Part shown: piece after piece, positions 1 to 30,620 of the stretch
How the letters are laid out: the number at the start of each line of letters is the position of its first letter
Position numbering within the stretch: position 1 is the first letter of the stretch
Assembly (NCBI GenBank): GCA_013399695.1
Contig: VXAU01001332.1
Location: 124,186 to 188,185 of the forward strand
Source of the DNA: Formicarius rufipectus
Taxonomy: Eukaryota > Chordata > Aves > Passeriformes > Formicariidae
Length of the DNA: 64,000 nt
Direction of reading: 5' to 3'
Notes under the pieces: generated by a model
What the model was told of the DNA's origin: nothing
The model's database searches: none
What the model saw: the letters and a program-made list of their open reading frames with translations, nothing else
Program-made: the position numbers and the translations under genes

Positions 1-1486
1 AGCTGTTTGTTTGAAGTATTTCCATGTCAGAAATATAAATAACTCAGATTTGTTGTTTCACAGCTTATTCTGTTGTGATTCAAAGATATTGTGTATTTGT
101 AACAATATACTGTGTGTATTTGTATCAATATACTGACACATGCATAAAACATTATATGTATTGTGTTTTTGTGATGTGAGATTATATATCTATACATATC
201 CATATAAAGTTTTTTTATTGTTTGTATTTGTCTATTTTAACATTGCTTTTATGGTGAAACTTGAAAAACCTTCTGTATACAACACATGGTATTAATGGTA
301 TAATACCGTGGTCATGGTATTAATTTCATAGACAAAACAAGGGTTGAAATAAGGTATAATTCCAGTTGGTTGTGAGCTGCTCGGGAGCGTCCATTGAAAA
401 TACTGCAGTTATAGAGAATACCTTTAAAGACACTGGTCTGGTACCACATTGCAAGATCTATAGTCTGAAAAAAATTCAATATGTTCTTATATATTCATAG
501 CTAATGCTTTTGTTATCACTAGAAGGCAGTAAGCACAAACACTGAGTTATGTATTTACTTGAAGGTATTTTTATTTTTCTTTTTTTTCCCTTTAATTTAA
601 AATCATGAAGGTATATAACCTAAGACTTTATTATACAACTCAGCTCCTGAGTTTTACTACATATTTCACCTAAAGTGATTTAGAAGGACACTGTCATCTC
701 AATCAGTTTAACAACATAAAATTCTCATATTTGATGCATAGGAATTATATATTCCCTAGTACAAAGATCTGTAAATGACAGCATATGTTATTCTATCATT
801 TTTAATAAATGTAATTCTGACAGGTAGGAGGCTGCTAAGAAAGTCTTTTAAAAGAAGTGCAACTGTGTTACAGATAACATCCTAAAAACTGAGTCTCCTT
901 CTGGAGAATTGAGGGTTTGTTGCAATTACATGCATTGGTTCTCAACCACCAGTGGAGTTCAAGTCTTCTTGATATCAGCACAAGACCCAGCTTTGAATCC
1001 ACCCATGCTGCTCTCTTGGTGTGTGGCAGCTTATTGCTCCATCTGAAATAACTCCTAATATTCATAAAATTCCTAATTGATTAGTGTTTTTTTACTTAAA
1101 TTCTACATTTTTTTCCTCCTAATTAAGGAATCTTATGTGTAATGCAGAGAAGTTGGGTGAGGCTGGTTGATTCACTGTAGTTTCCTTTTCCCTAGTTATC
1201 CTGCTGCTTCCTCCAGACCACCTCTCATTTTTGGCCCAGTTGAGTCCATCCAAATGCCCTTGCTTGCTGGATAAAATGACTATTCTTTTCTGCTGGTCTT
1301 CCACCATTTTGTAGACTCTCCTTTTTGTGGGAAGGCTTTCTGCCAGTGTATATGCCATCAGAACTCTGAGATGGAGCTGGCTTGTGCTGTGAAAACAGTA
1401 CTGCTTTTTTGATGAGTAGGAGTTGGATTTGATGTGGGTGATTATTACTGTATTTTGGCATCTGGAGTTAGCCTAAAACTCTTAGG

Positions 1487-1552
1487 AACATAGAAAGGTT
1501 AGGGTTGGAAGGGACCTTAAAGATTATCTGGTTCTTACACCCTGCCACAGGT
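1487..1552 (-). mobile_element. CR1 LINE 3'-end fragment
   Basis: Text such as catagaaaggtt followed by agggttggaagggacctt is the reverse complement of the CR1 3' end. The short, diverged remnant ends near tgccacagg. Confidence 0.7.
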
Positions 1553-1940
1553 ATTGTTTTTCAATATATTTTGACAGGGTCTTGATTTGGGTTATGAGAT
1601 TTCTTCAGGCTATCTGTTCTTGTTTGTAATGCATACAACTTCGAAAACTAAAACTGGTGATATACTTGGCTGTCTTCCTCTTTGCTTTACTTTTCACTGT
1701 TTACTGGACAACATGTGCTGCATCCAGTACATTTGCATTCAGGATTGATGCACAGACATATCGCTGAAGGTTCCTGGTGCAACTTCATAGTCAATCCAGG
1801 GGGCTGCAGTGGAGAACATTATTCTCCTTCACTCAAAGGTAAGTATGTTTCTGCTGGAGTTCCTCTATTTCCCTTCACTGACCTGTGAAAGACTGAGATG
1901 GTAAGTCTCCTGTGGAACAGGACAGAAAATCATTGTAACT

Positions 1941-2510
1941 GAATCACAGAATCACAGACTGGGTCAGGTTGGAAGGCAGCACAGCGGGTCATCTGGTCCC
2001 ACCTCTCTGCTCAAGCAGGGTCACCCTAGAGCACATGGCACAGGATTGCATCTAGATGGTTCTTGAGTATCTCCAGTAACAGAGACTTCATAGCCTCTAT
2101 GGGCAGTCTGTTCCAGTGCTCAGTCACCTGCACAGTAAGAAGTTCTTCCTCATATTTGGAATCTCCTGTGCATCAGTTTCTCCTTGTTGCCTCTTGCCAT
2201 ATTGCTTGGCACCATCATCTTGGCACACTCTCTTCACATACTTCCAGATATTGATGCGGTCCCCTCTCAATTGTCTCTTCTTAGGGCTGAACAGCCCCAG
2301 CTCCCTTAGCCTCTCCCTATAGAAGAGTTGCTTCCTTCTCTTAATCACATTTACTGTCATCTGCTGGACCTGTTCCAGGAGCTACGTCTGGACACAGCAC
2401 TCCAGGTGAGGCCAAACAAGGGCTGAGTAGAGGGGCAAGATCAGCTCCCTTGACCTGCTGGCAGTGCCCTTCCTAATGCACCCCAGGATATCATTGGCAT
2501 TCCCTATGTC
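1941..2510 (-). mobile_element. CR1 LINE, 3' part with ORF2 remnant
   Basis: It begins gaatcacagaatcacag (reverse complement of the CR1 terminal repeat) and continues through ggttggaaggcagc and ctgttccagtgctcagtcacc to aggtgaggcc and agtagaggggcaagatc, all hallmarks of CR1. On the - strand a frame at 2124-2360 retains RERLRELGLFS and KKRQLRGD, the C-terminal wording of CR1 reverse transcriptase. The element is 5'-truncated near 2510 and degenerate. There is no target-site duplication, as usual for CR1. Confidence 0.9.
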
Positions 2511-5480
2511 TTGTTTGTGGTATGACTTGGTTTCAGCTCAGTAGGTTTGAGGCAGTTTGTGCTGTCTTCCATAGCTTCTTGTTGATTCCTTGGTGCTAGT
2601 AAAGCAGATCTGCTGTGCTGTGTTTTCTGACTGACACGGTTCTACATAGTAGGTGTGGGGCTTTAGGTTGTGCAGCCTGAGGTTTTTCTTTTATAATAAA
2701 ACAGTTTCTCTGTCCCTTGTATAATATTTGTAATTTTTTTTCCTGCACAATGTACATAACATCATCTATGAAAACAGAGACACTAGAGCTCCGTGCACTG
2801 TTCTATCACCAGTGCTGCCAGAATGGTAGGTTTAGGACTTCCATCATTTTATTAGTCTCAGAGAAGATGCATATTTCCAGTGGTGACAATATCACTATAA
2901 AATGTCCTATTGTGACTCTATAAACTCTTGAGGGTTTCTGCTTTCTTCAGTGTAGTTTAGCATTTTTTACTCATGAATCATGTTCCTTATTGCAGTTAAA
3001 TTCTTTGAACTGTAGTTTAAATGAATGGTGTCAATAGTTTAGTTTACTCCATCAACCACCCCTCCCCTCAAATTATTCTGTTCTATGTAAGTTTTCATGC
3101 TGGAAGGTTTCATGGTAGTGGCTTCATTTCAGACACCAATTAAGAAACTGACTATCAAAATAGTTTCAAGTCTTGCAGAACCTGATTTAAAAACAGTCCC
3201 TTTAAATGAAGACAGTCTGTTTATGATTGTTAGATATGGGTCTGTAATCAGATTCTTAACCCACTGAATGTGTACTCCCTCAACATTGGGACAGCTGTTG
3301 CAGAATATTTTACAGTAATAAGTCAAATGCCCTACAATAGCACAAGAATATTACATATTCAAACACATAAATAGTACTGACTGGCATTAATTACTCTCCC
3401 ATGTCTTAGTTCTTTATTAAGCACATATCTGGAATATGTGCATTTCAGCTTTTCTATTATTATACTCAGGACTTGTGTTTTGTGAAGTGGCCTGAAGTTA
3501 CCCATCCATCCTGCCTGCAAATTTTAATTGGCACAAGTTAACATTTTTTGCAGTCTTTAAAAGTCTGCTAGAGCTGAACATCAGAGCTTCTTGGATCTCT
3601 GCCACCTCTTTTTATAACTCCTTTGGAGAAAGTTGTCCAGTATCATTGTTTAAAAAATAGCTAACATTTGCTGAGGGTATTAAGGGACTTCATCATCTTT
3701 CTGCGTTTCAAGGTTATTAGTTCTTTCAAAACCTGTCCACTAAAACTTTCCTTTTTTTTTTTTTTTTCCTGAATATTTTTATTACTCACTGTCACTTCAA
3801 ATTATACCTTTCTCGTTTCCATATTCTTTGCTTGATTGAAGCCATTGTAGAAAATGTCATTATGCCCCTCTTCTCCCATATGTTATCTGTATGGATGTAT
3901 CACTGTATAAAACCAAGAATCTCTAACTTTTCTTTTCATATCTTGAATTCCTCTTGGTATTTAGTTTGTGGCAGCTGTTTGCTGTTCACTCAGCTATTCC
4001 CTATAACCTCCTTTAAAGCTAATTATTCACTCATTGCAACCTGAGAATTGGGGATGAAAATCAGCCAAAATGATTTCTGTAAATCAGAGCTGGTGTGAAT
4101 TTCCCAACTGTAAATGTCTAGGGTCATACTTTTACATGCAGCCAAAGTCAGAAGGCATACTACTGAATCAGTGAGGTCATAAAATTAAATTATATTGCAG
4201 CAGTTGGTAGTTTTGTGAAGTTGAGACTATTGGTCTTGAAAAATCACACAAATAAGTAGTAGGCAACCAATATCAGTTGCAATTTCCTATTATCAATGTA
4301 GCTAATATGCAGCTAGAATAAATTGTTGTAACCTACATGTACATAGGAGGAAAATGTTTTTTCATGTTTTTACATCAAAAGGATCTATCTAGTAGCTTAA
4401 AAACATCGTATTTTAATAAATTCAATAAACTTAATTAAATCATTCTTATGGGTCCATCTTTCTTTCATACATTGGTGGAAGATATAAAAAAATGGATTTT
4501 TTTAATACATGCTAAACAGCTAGTGTAATTTACATGCCAGTCATTTAAAATATTCCTTATCTGAATCATGTTCTGTGCTTTTGGGAGCAGTTGTTAATAT
4601 TTAAGGAGGAAACAGCCTTTAAAGTAGCAAAGTAAGAGAAAATATTTAAGAAATTGACTTTCCAAAGTCTGCTAATGCAACCAGTGTTTCATTTCTGAAG
4701 CAGCCATAAGTATTGTGGCTGTTATTTTACCATTTTCTAAGTCATGCTTGAAATTTCCTCATGACAAAAGACAGTATAATTTCAGTTTTCGATGTTGATG
4801 CTGGGTAGGTGGCAGCAGTGCTCTCTTCTGGGTGATCGGAAGACAATACAACACAGATGTAGACAAGATTTATATTCAGTATTACAAAGCTGAGCTGGAA
4901 GAATCAGAGGGAATATTTTTCAGAAGTACCTTTTGGCTTCTTTAACGTATTGCTGGGTCTCTAGTAACCCCAGGTTTATTTTGAAAACTTGTCTTGTATA
5001 GATTTAGGTGCACAGGTCCAGAAGAAGTGTAACTGTGTATTAAAAAGAGAATGTGTCAGAAATGTTTTATGTTATCTATTTTAAGGAAAACAGTATGTTT
5101 TCCACATGGAAATACATTAAGTGCTGATGATCTTTTGATTGTATCCAGTTGTCATGTTGTTATAGATTTCTCTCCTATAGGGAAGAAATTTGTTTATATT
5201 GTATCTTACCTTATTGATTTTTACAAAGTTGTTTTTCAGGCACCTAGTGTTGCTGACTCCTTCAGCCAAAACCTGTCTTTTGACCATTCTTGGTCAGCAT
5301 CTTCTAATGAATCAGTGTTATGGGATTAGACTGAACAGTGTACCTCATTCAGATTGTCCTTATACATTTGCCCATTGTAATATTGGGAAACTATCCCTTC
5401 TTTTGATGCAACAAAGACTTAGACATTTGCTGCAATGGTGCACGTGCCTTGCACAGAGTGATGCGCAATAATCATATGCA

Positions 5481-5552
5481 ATAGAATCAAAGAATGGCTT
5501 GGTTGAAAGGGACTTTAAAGATCATTTATTTCCAACCCCCTGCTGTGGGCAT
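5481..5552 (-). mobile_element. CR1 LINE 3'-end fragment
   Basis: atagaatcaaagaatggctt, then gggactttaaagatcat and ccaaccccctgctgtgggca, match the reverse complement of the CR1 3' terminus. About 70 bases remain. Confidence 0.8.
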
Positions 5553-5949
5553 AATATATTCCTTCTTTTAAGTTTTGGTCTCTGAGTGGCAGATGGTGGA
5601 ATATTTTATTTAATGCTTGAGCCATCTCACTGACACACTCCACTTTCAGTTAATCCCTTCTTTTTTTCTACGATGGATAGCTGTAATTGATTATAATAAT
5701 CTGCTGAAGCAGAAAGAGCAAAAGTTAAATAAATACAGTGAGAATTTGAGGACTCATTATCTCACCTCTTACATCACCATAGTGCTTAACACTTACTGGG
5801 AATTGTAGGACACGTGACTTTAGCTTAATAAGAACTGCTTTTATCTCTTGAAATAAACAATAGAAACAATAGATGGCATAAAAGCAAAAAAAAAAAAGTC
5901 ATTGTTACAGTACATCACAGACTGCTCAAGAAACTAGATAGCTCTATTT

Positions 5950-6004
5950 ATGTTGTTTGGTTTTGTTTGGAGTTTTTTTTGTTTGGTTTTTTTTTTTTTC
6001 CCCC
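5950..6004 (+). repeat. T/G-rich homopolymer tract
   Basis: ggttttgtttggag then T runs. A related A run of about 19 bases lies at 6237-6255. Both sit just upstream of the PDE4D6 promoter candidate. Confidence 0.85.
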
Positions 6005-6289
6005 TTAAAAATGATCAAAATATACTTTTCTTCCGTATGAAAAATTAAAACCACTAGGCAATCTGCATCGATATACACAATACTCATTTTAACTGCTTGA
6101 ATGGTGTATCCATTGAAGAGAGCTGCTAAATGCTGCTGAACTGATGAGACCTTAGCCCAATTATTTTTGAATGGCATGTGAATGCTGCAGGCAGAGATGG
6201 CATTAGCAAGGGGCATTTGCTGTAGAAAAAGAATTTAAAAAAAAAAAAAAAAAAAGGAAACAGAAATGCCCTATGCCCAGGAGAGCATC

Positions 6290-6806
6290 CAGCTCGGCCA
6301 ATGGGAAATTGCCATACATCATGACACCAGCCCTGTGGATTCATATCTTTTAGTGTGGCATACTATTGGCTGCTAGTTAGGCTTTATGGGAGGGATTGCT
6401 GCCACTGTCTGTGGCTTCCTCTTCAGGTCCTTATTTGGTAGCTGTTGATAGAGAAAGTCTTTGAGCAGCTGAGCATCTTGACATACATTATTCATTAAGT
6501 CCCAGTGTTCAGGAAATATGCATATCCCTAGCTCTTCAGAAATTTCTTCAGCTCATACAATATGTCTCTTCGACATTGCCTCTGAATGCCTGGAGTTTCA
6601 CAAATGGCATTTATACAATCGGAAGACCACACGGTTGGATTTCATTGCAGCATGCCTCCTGTGCACACAGTTGCTGAGGACCTGAAGATCAGCAGAAAGA
6701 ATTAGGAACAAAAAGAAGGAATCTTTATTCTTGGAAGTCTTTTGTAGTGTCAGATAGCAAAGAACTGATTAGCTGAGATTGGTAGTATAGAAAAAAAAAA
6801 TCAAAA
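6290..6806 (+). promoter_or_regulatory. Candidate PDE4D6 promoter and 5'UTR
   Basis: This region sits directly 5' of the PDE4D6 ATG and is more mixed in composition than the surrounding AT-rich intron. It has a CCAAT box in ggccaatggg (6298-6302) and an inverted one in ctattggctg (6365-6369), 67 bases apart, which suggests NF-Y sites. I see no clear TATA box and no CpG island. A 10-base A run ends at 6800 just before the ATG. No splice acceptor is obvious immediately before the ATG, which fits a transcription-start exon. The transcription start is not determinable here. Confidence 0.4.
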
Positions 6807-26269
<19,463 letters not shown>

Positions 26270-26586
26270 CAATGAAGACACAGTCTCCTTATCTCATGCT
26301 CTCTCCCTCTCCTTTCCTCTTTCCCTCTTTTTTTTTTTTTTTTTAATGTGTGTTTTGGTTTTGAATTTTTAAATTTTTATTTTATTTTATTTTAGATTTA
26401 GGTAATGGTTTCCAAAGTGTATGTCATATATTACAACCATGGTCACAACTTGCTGTCATCTGACGGGATGATTGTTGATCAAAACTGATATTGATGACTC
26501 AGTTTGGCACTCAGGAATATTGTAACCAGAATTTTCACCTCCATAGCATCAGAAAGCAGGGGGAGAACATCCATAAACTACATTTT

Positions 26587-26622
26587 AATAAACTCTCCAT
26601 TTGGCAGATTTAATTAAATAAA
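26587..26622 (+). terminator. Proximal poly(A) signals (two AATAAA)
   Basis: AATAAA occurs at 26587-26592 and 26617-26622, about 320-350 bases after the stop codon. If used they would give a short 3'UTR. Downstream sequence is moderately T/G-rich (gttagtgtgctttgatagtttttg). Confidence 0.4.
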
Positions 26623-27445
26623 GCAAATGTTTTCAGAGGAGTACCACCTGCCAACTGAATGTTAGTGTGCTTTGATAGTTTTTGAATTCATTGTATTTCA
26701 CAAGCAAAACACTGGATAATGTTCATCTTGAGGGGAAACAGAGAGAAAACAAATTGAGGTTCCTACTGGAAAACAAATTCACCTAAATGATGGGACACAA
26801 CACGATGCTGTTACCAACAGGAAGATGAGCTGTGAAAATTGCATAATTTTCTAATTTCAAGTTGTCCTGAGACACAATTGAAAAAAGTGTGACCCAGCAC
26901 TACCCTCTCCATTTTGTATATTATGTGAAAGAGAGATCTTTTGTAGAGCTTAATTTTATTAAATATACCAAGGTGTTTTATTTTAAAAAAACCCCACACT
27001 TTCATCTGCCACTGGTTATTTTTTTTCCAAAGAGTAACTTGCAAGTTTTCAGTACAAATCTGTGCTACACTGGATAATACTTGTAGAATTTTTTTTCTTT
27101 ACTTTTTTTTTTTTAACCTTAGACTCTCATAGTATTATTGAGCTGTAAAAATCTATTTTATATATTAGTAAGTTTCATGAATATCCCTTGTGTTACAGGA
27201 CACTTTTTCAGTGTGATAGTTTGGGGTTTTTTTAATTTATTTTTCTCACAATTTTCCTAAATGTATTAGTGAACCTACATAGTGTTTTTGCCCTCATAGT
27301 GGCCTGATCCTGCCAGTCTGTCTTACCAAAAGAAGTGGTCCCATTGATAGTAAATATGACCACTAACATTAAGATTTACAGGACCAGAGCCTGTAAAAAG
27401 GATAATGAATTGTTGTCAGTACAAAAGCATCTCCCTTGCTATACT

Positions 27446-27451
27446 AATAAA
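27446..27451 (+). terminator. Internal poly(A) signal candidate
   Basis: A single AATAAA followed by T-rich sequence (atttgcttctctg). It is a weak candidate without other support. Confidence 0.25.
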
Positions 27452-29460
27452 ATTTGCTTCTCTGAAACATGGTTTATCAGACTGCTAAATCAGAACAGAC
27501 TAATATAATGCAAGGAATATTTGTTCTGGTGAAAAAAAGCATTAGTGTAGTATTTCCAATTTTGACTCAGTAACTTGAATCTGGGTAGCTATCTAGTTAA
27601 ACCATTTGCTAATCTGAGATGTGTACAACATAAAAATAATGATTAGTATTATTTTTTCATGTCTTTGTTGCGAGAAGAGCCAGGTCAGTCTTGTCTTTTG
27701 TGTTTTTAAGTAAATGAGCAATGCACCATCAAAGTTGTAGTTTACTCCCTTTTATTTCAATCTTAGATCTTTTCATTCTTTATCCAGCTTGTGCTAAGGG
27801 AATCCTGCCTTTCCATTTGATTGGTACTGAAAGCTTACATAACCTGAAAAGCTAAAGGGAGGTAGGATTTAGTATTTGTCATTTCCCAGTCCTGTTGCTT
27901 CTTCACATGAAAGAAGAAAAAAAATTCCTTCACTTTACTCTTTATTAAAATTGTAGTTTTGAGTGTAGAAGATGGGAAATAGTTGCATAGGGAGGCTAGC
28001 AAACTCCCACACTGTAAAATTCTGTTAAAATGACAATATCAAGACAAGTCTTAACAAAAGATGATAGCAACAGCCATTATATTCCCTTTGGATTGATTTT
28101 TGTAACAAATTTGCAGATGTATATACAAGGGCTTTTAAAGTGTCAGAGTTCTAGAGTAAAAGCCTCTTTAAAAATAATTTGCTAATAATTTAGCTATTAA
28201 ATGCATTTTGCATTCTTCTATATCCAGGTCATAGTTTTCTCTACCATTAGCCCTCACAGGACCTTAGCACAGAAGATGCTGAAGGAGGAAAAAGAATGAA
28301 GATAACTCATGGGGCTTTTTTCATATTTTGACTTTTTTTTTTCTTTTTTCTTTTTTTAAAATATACATATATTTTCTTAATCATTTCTTCCTGAACCTGA
28401 TCCATCTAAAAATCCTTTCAGTCCCCAAGAGTGCCTGGAACCTCAGCAATGGAAAAGCAATATAAATTCCAGAATAACCAGTAGGACCTGGAAGGTTTTG
28501 TATCTGCACTAATTGAAAGTAAATCAACATAAGATCATATTGTGAGATACACACCTATACATATGGACAATCAAATCATAGAAAATGATATTCATTTCTT
28601 AGAGTTGGGGATATAATGCACTGTACAATCTTTTTTTTCCTCTTTGCCAAAGTGTGTTTTAGCATTGTACACTGCTTCAAAACAATACAATTTATAAGTG
28701 GCTTTATGTGTTGTGAATATTTTTGCCATAAGAAAATGCAGTGAGTGGATATTGAGTGGGAGGAAAAAAGAAAAATCACCTTGTTTATAACAGTACACTT
28801 TAGCTTGCAAGTTGCTGTACTCAGTAATGCTATATTTAAATTCTTAAATTGTTCTGTGTTGTTAAAGAAATGATAATGAAAGAATATCGATAGAACAAAT
28901 AGCATTCAGAAGCTTAAAAAACTTGAATGAGATGGATTTTATGGAAAGCTTTGACAGTTCTTTCAAACGCATTATTTATTTTTTGTGCCATGCATTTTTC
29001 TCACCAAATGACCTTACCTGTAATACAGTCTTGTTTGTCTCTGTTTACAACCATGTATTTATTGTAATGTACATACTGTAATGTTAATTGTAAATTATCA
29101 GTTCTTATTATAACATCATCCTTGTCAGGGTGGTGTTGCTGTATTTGGAAACTCTTGGTGAGAGAATGATTATTGTGTATACATATTCCTTGTATATTTT
29201 TTTTCCTGTAATATATTCAATGTCACGATAGAGCTCGTTTATGGAAGATTCAAGAAAAGTATAAAATACATAAAGATATATCAGTTAAAAAAGCTGCAGG
29301 TCTTTGGTCCCAGGGCTGTGCCTTAACTTTAAACAATATTTTCTTGTTTTGCTGCATTTCAAAGTAAGGTAGCCTTGGGGCTAGGGCTGGGCATTTCTAC
29401 CATATTTTTCGTTGCTAACTGATGGGGGATACTCTTACGAGCTAATATATGTGATACTAC

Positions 29461-29466
29461 AATAAA
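29461..29466 (+). terminator. Distal poly(A) signal candidate for PDE4D
   Basis: AATAAA is followed about 25-60 bases later by G/T-rich sequence (ggaggtttgagcttttcc, then ctggtaatgtaattgtattg), the usual arrangement of a poly(A) signal and downstream element. It would give a 3'UTR of about 3.2 kb. Confidence 0.55.
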
Positions 29467-30431
29467 CTTTCATTCTTGACCCTGCTGGAGGTTTGAGCTT
29501 TTCCAGACTTCTGGTAATGTAATTGTATTGTCTCTCGTATTATCTTTTTACAGCCCGTCACTGGGGATTATTGCAGCCATTTTTTGTTCCTAAAAAATAC
29601 ATAATTGATGCTGCATTTCAGTACTGAATTGCACTGAAACAGCTTTGGAAAGCATCTCTAATAAGCATTTGATTCTAATGCATATTGGGAAATGGAGTAA
29701 TGAGAATTAAAAAGGTATAACTCATACACTTAAAATTGTTGGTAATGTCTCTTCTTTAGTAGCACAAATTATCACTGTAAAAGCAGAATCCATAAGTAGG
29801 AAAAAAAAGACAACTTCAGTCTTGGAAATGCTTTCCAACACCAATGTTAGTGTTACTGGTAGCCAAAGTTTTATTTTATATAGGTGTAGCTAAGGCTTTG
29901 TACAAGTGTGTATAACATAATGCACTAGCTCTACAGAAGAGCAGCAAACCATTAGATCTTTTAATAACACTACTATTAGGTTGGACTGAGCATCTCTTGC
30001 TGTTTGACATTGCTCCAAACTACTTAGAGCTGGTATCATTGAATTTGCTAGAGTGAGGTAAATACCTCTCCACCATTCCAGTGATGCCCAGCCCTTGTAA
30101 CTTGCCACTTCTTCATGAAAGGAGAGATTCCTCTCCAAGGAAAAACAGAATCTCCTTTTTGACACAAACTGTAGATTTTAGCAGCCCTGGCCCAAAGGAA
30201 ATTGAATGCTTTTGTTTTATATGATATAAAAGGGACACTATAACAACAGAAATTCTGAACAATTTCTTGTTACTGTTTTAATTCGGTATTTTCTTTGGGG
30301 ATGTCTTGAGAGTGGCAACTTGTGTGAACATTGCACATGGCTATTCTTTCACTGGTTTCTTAGCCTCTCTTACAGCCTATGGGATAGTACTGTACATCAA
30401 TACCTTCATATGAAATTTTATATGCAATGGA

Positions 30432-30437
30432 AATAAA
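30432..30437 (+). terminator. Most distal strong poly(A) signal candidate
   Basis: AATAAA in ggaaataaaagcatgtgttg, with a GT-rich stretch immediately downstream. It would give a 3'UTR of about 4.2 kb. Another AATAAA at 30598-30603 (acaaaataaacgtg) is a further alternative with weaker downstream context. Confidence 0.5.
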
Positions 30438-30597
30438 AGCATGTGTTGATTCTGCCTAGTTACTGTATTGAATTTTTTTGCAAGTTAACTTTCTTTATGT
30501 ATATGCTGTTGTTTTGACATCTTAAGAGAACACATATTTACAGAATAATTTGATTACCATATTTTTGTCAGAACATTGTTTTGCATAGAGAATACAA

Positions 30598-30603
30598 AAT
30601 AAA
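30598..30603 (+). terminator. Last poly(A) signal candidate of the 3'UTR tract
   Basis: AATAAA in an A-rich context. No clear G/T-rich downstream element is seen within 40 bases. It marks the furthest point I would assign to PDE4D. Confidence 0.25.
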
Positions 30604-30620
30604 CGTGACCAAATTATAAA

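Larger units (their letters stand above)
1..6289 (+). other. PDE4D long-isoform intron, upstream part
   Basis: AT-rich sequence with three CR1 pieces and several homopolymer runs. I searched by eye for the preceding UCR2 exon (a peptide like LDWCLDQLETLQ...MASNK) and for other alternative first exons and found none. Short ORFs here have no family resemblance. Confidence 0.7.
26270..30620 (+). other. PDE4D: PDE4D 3' untranslated region (extent inferred)
   Basis: AT-rich sequence follows the TAA with no open frame of note, no CR1 and few simple repeats, as expected of a long 3'UTR; mammalian PDE4D also has a 3'UTR of several kilobases. There is a polypyrimidine/T run at 26302-26343. A Pumilio-type TGTATATA lies at 28118-28125, and ATTTA pentamers are scattered through the tract. 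AT-rich wording near 29041-29110 looks like a typical conserved 3'UTR block. The true end depends on which poly(A) signal is used; the strongest candidates are at 29461 and 30432. Confidence 0.75.
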
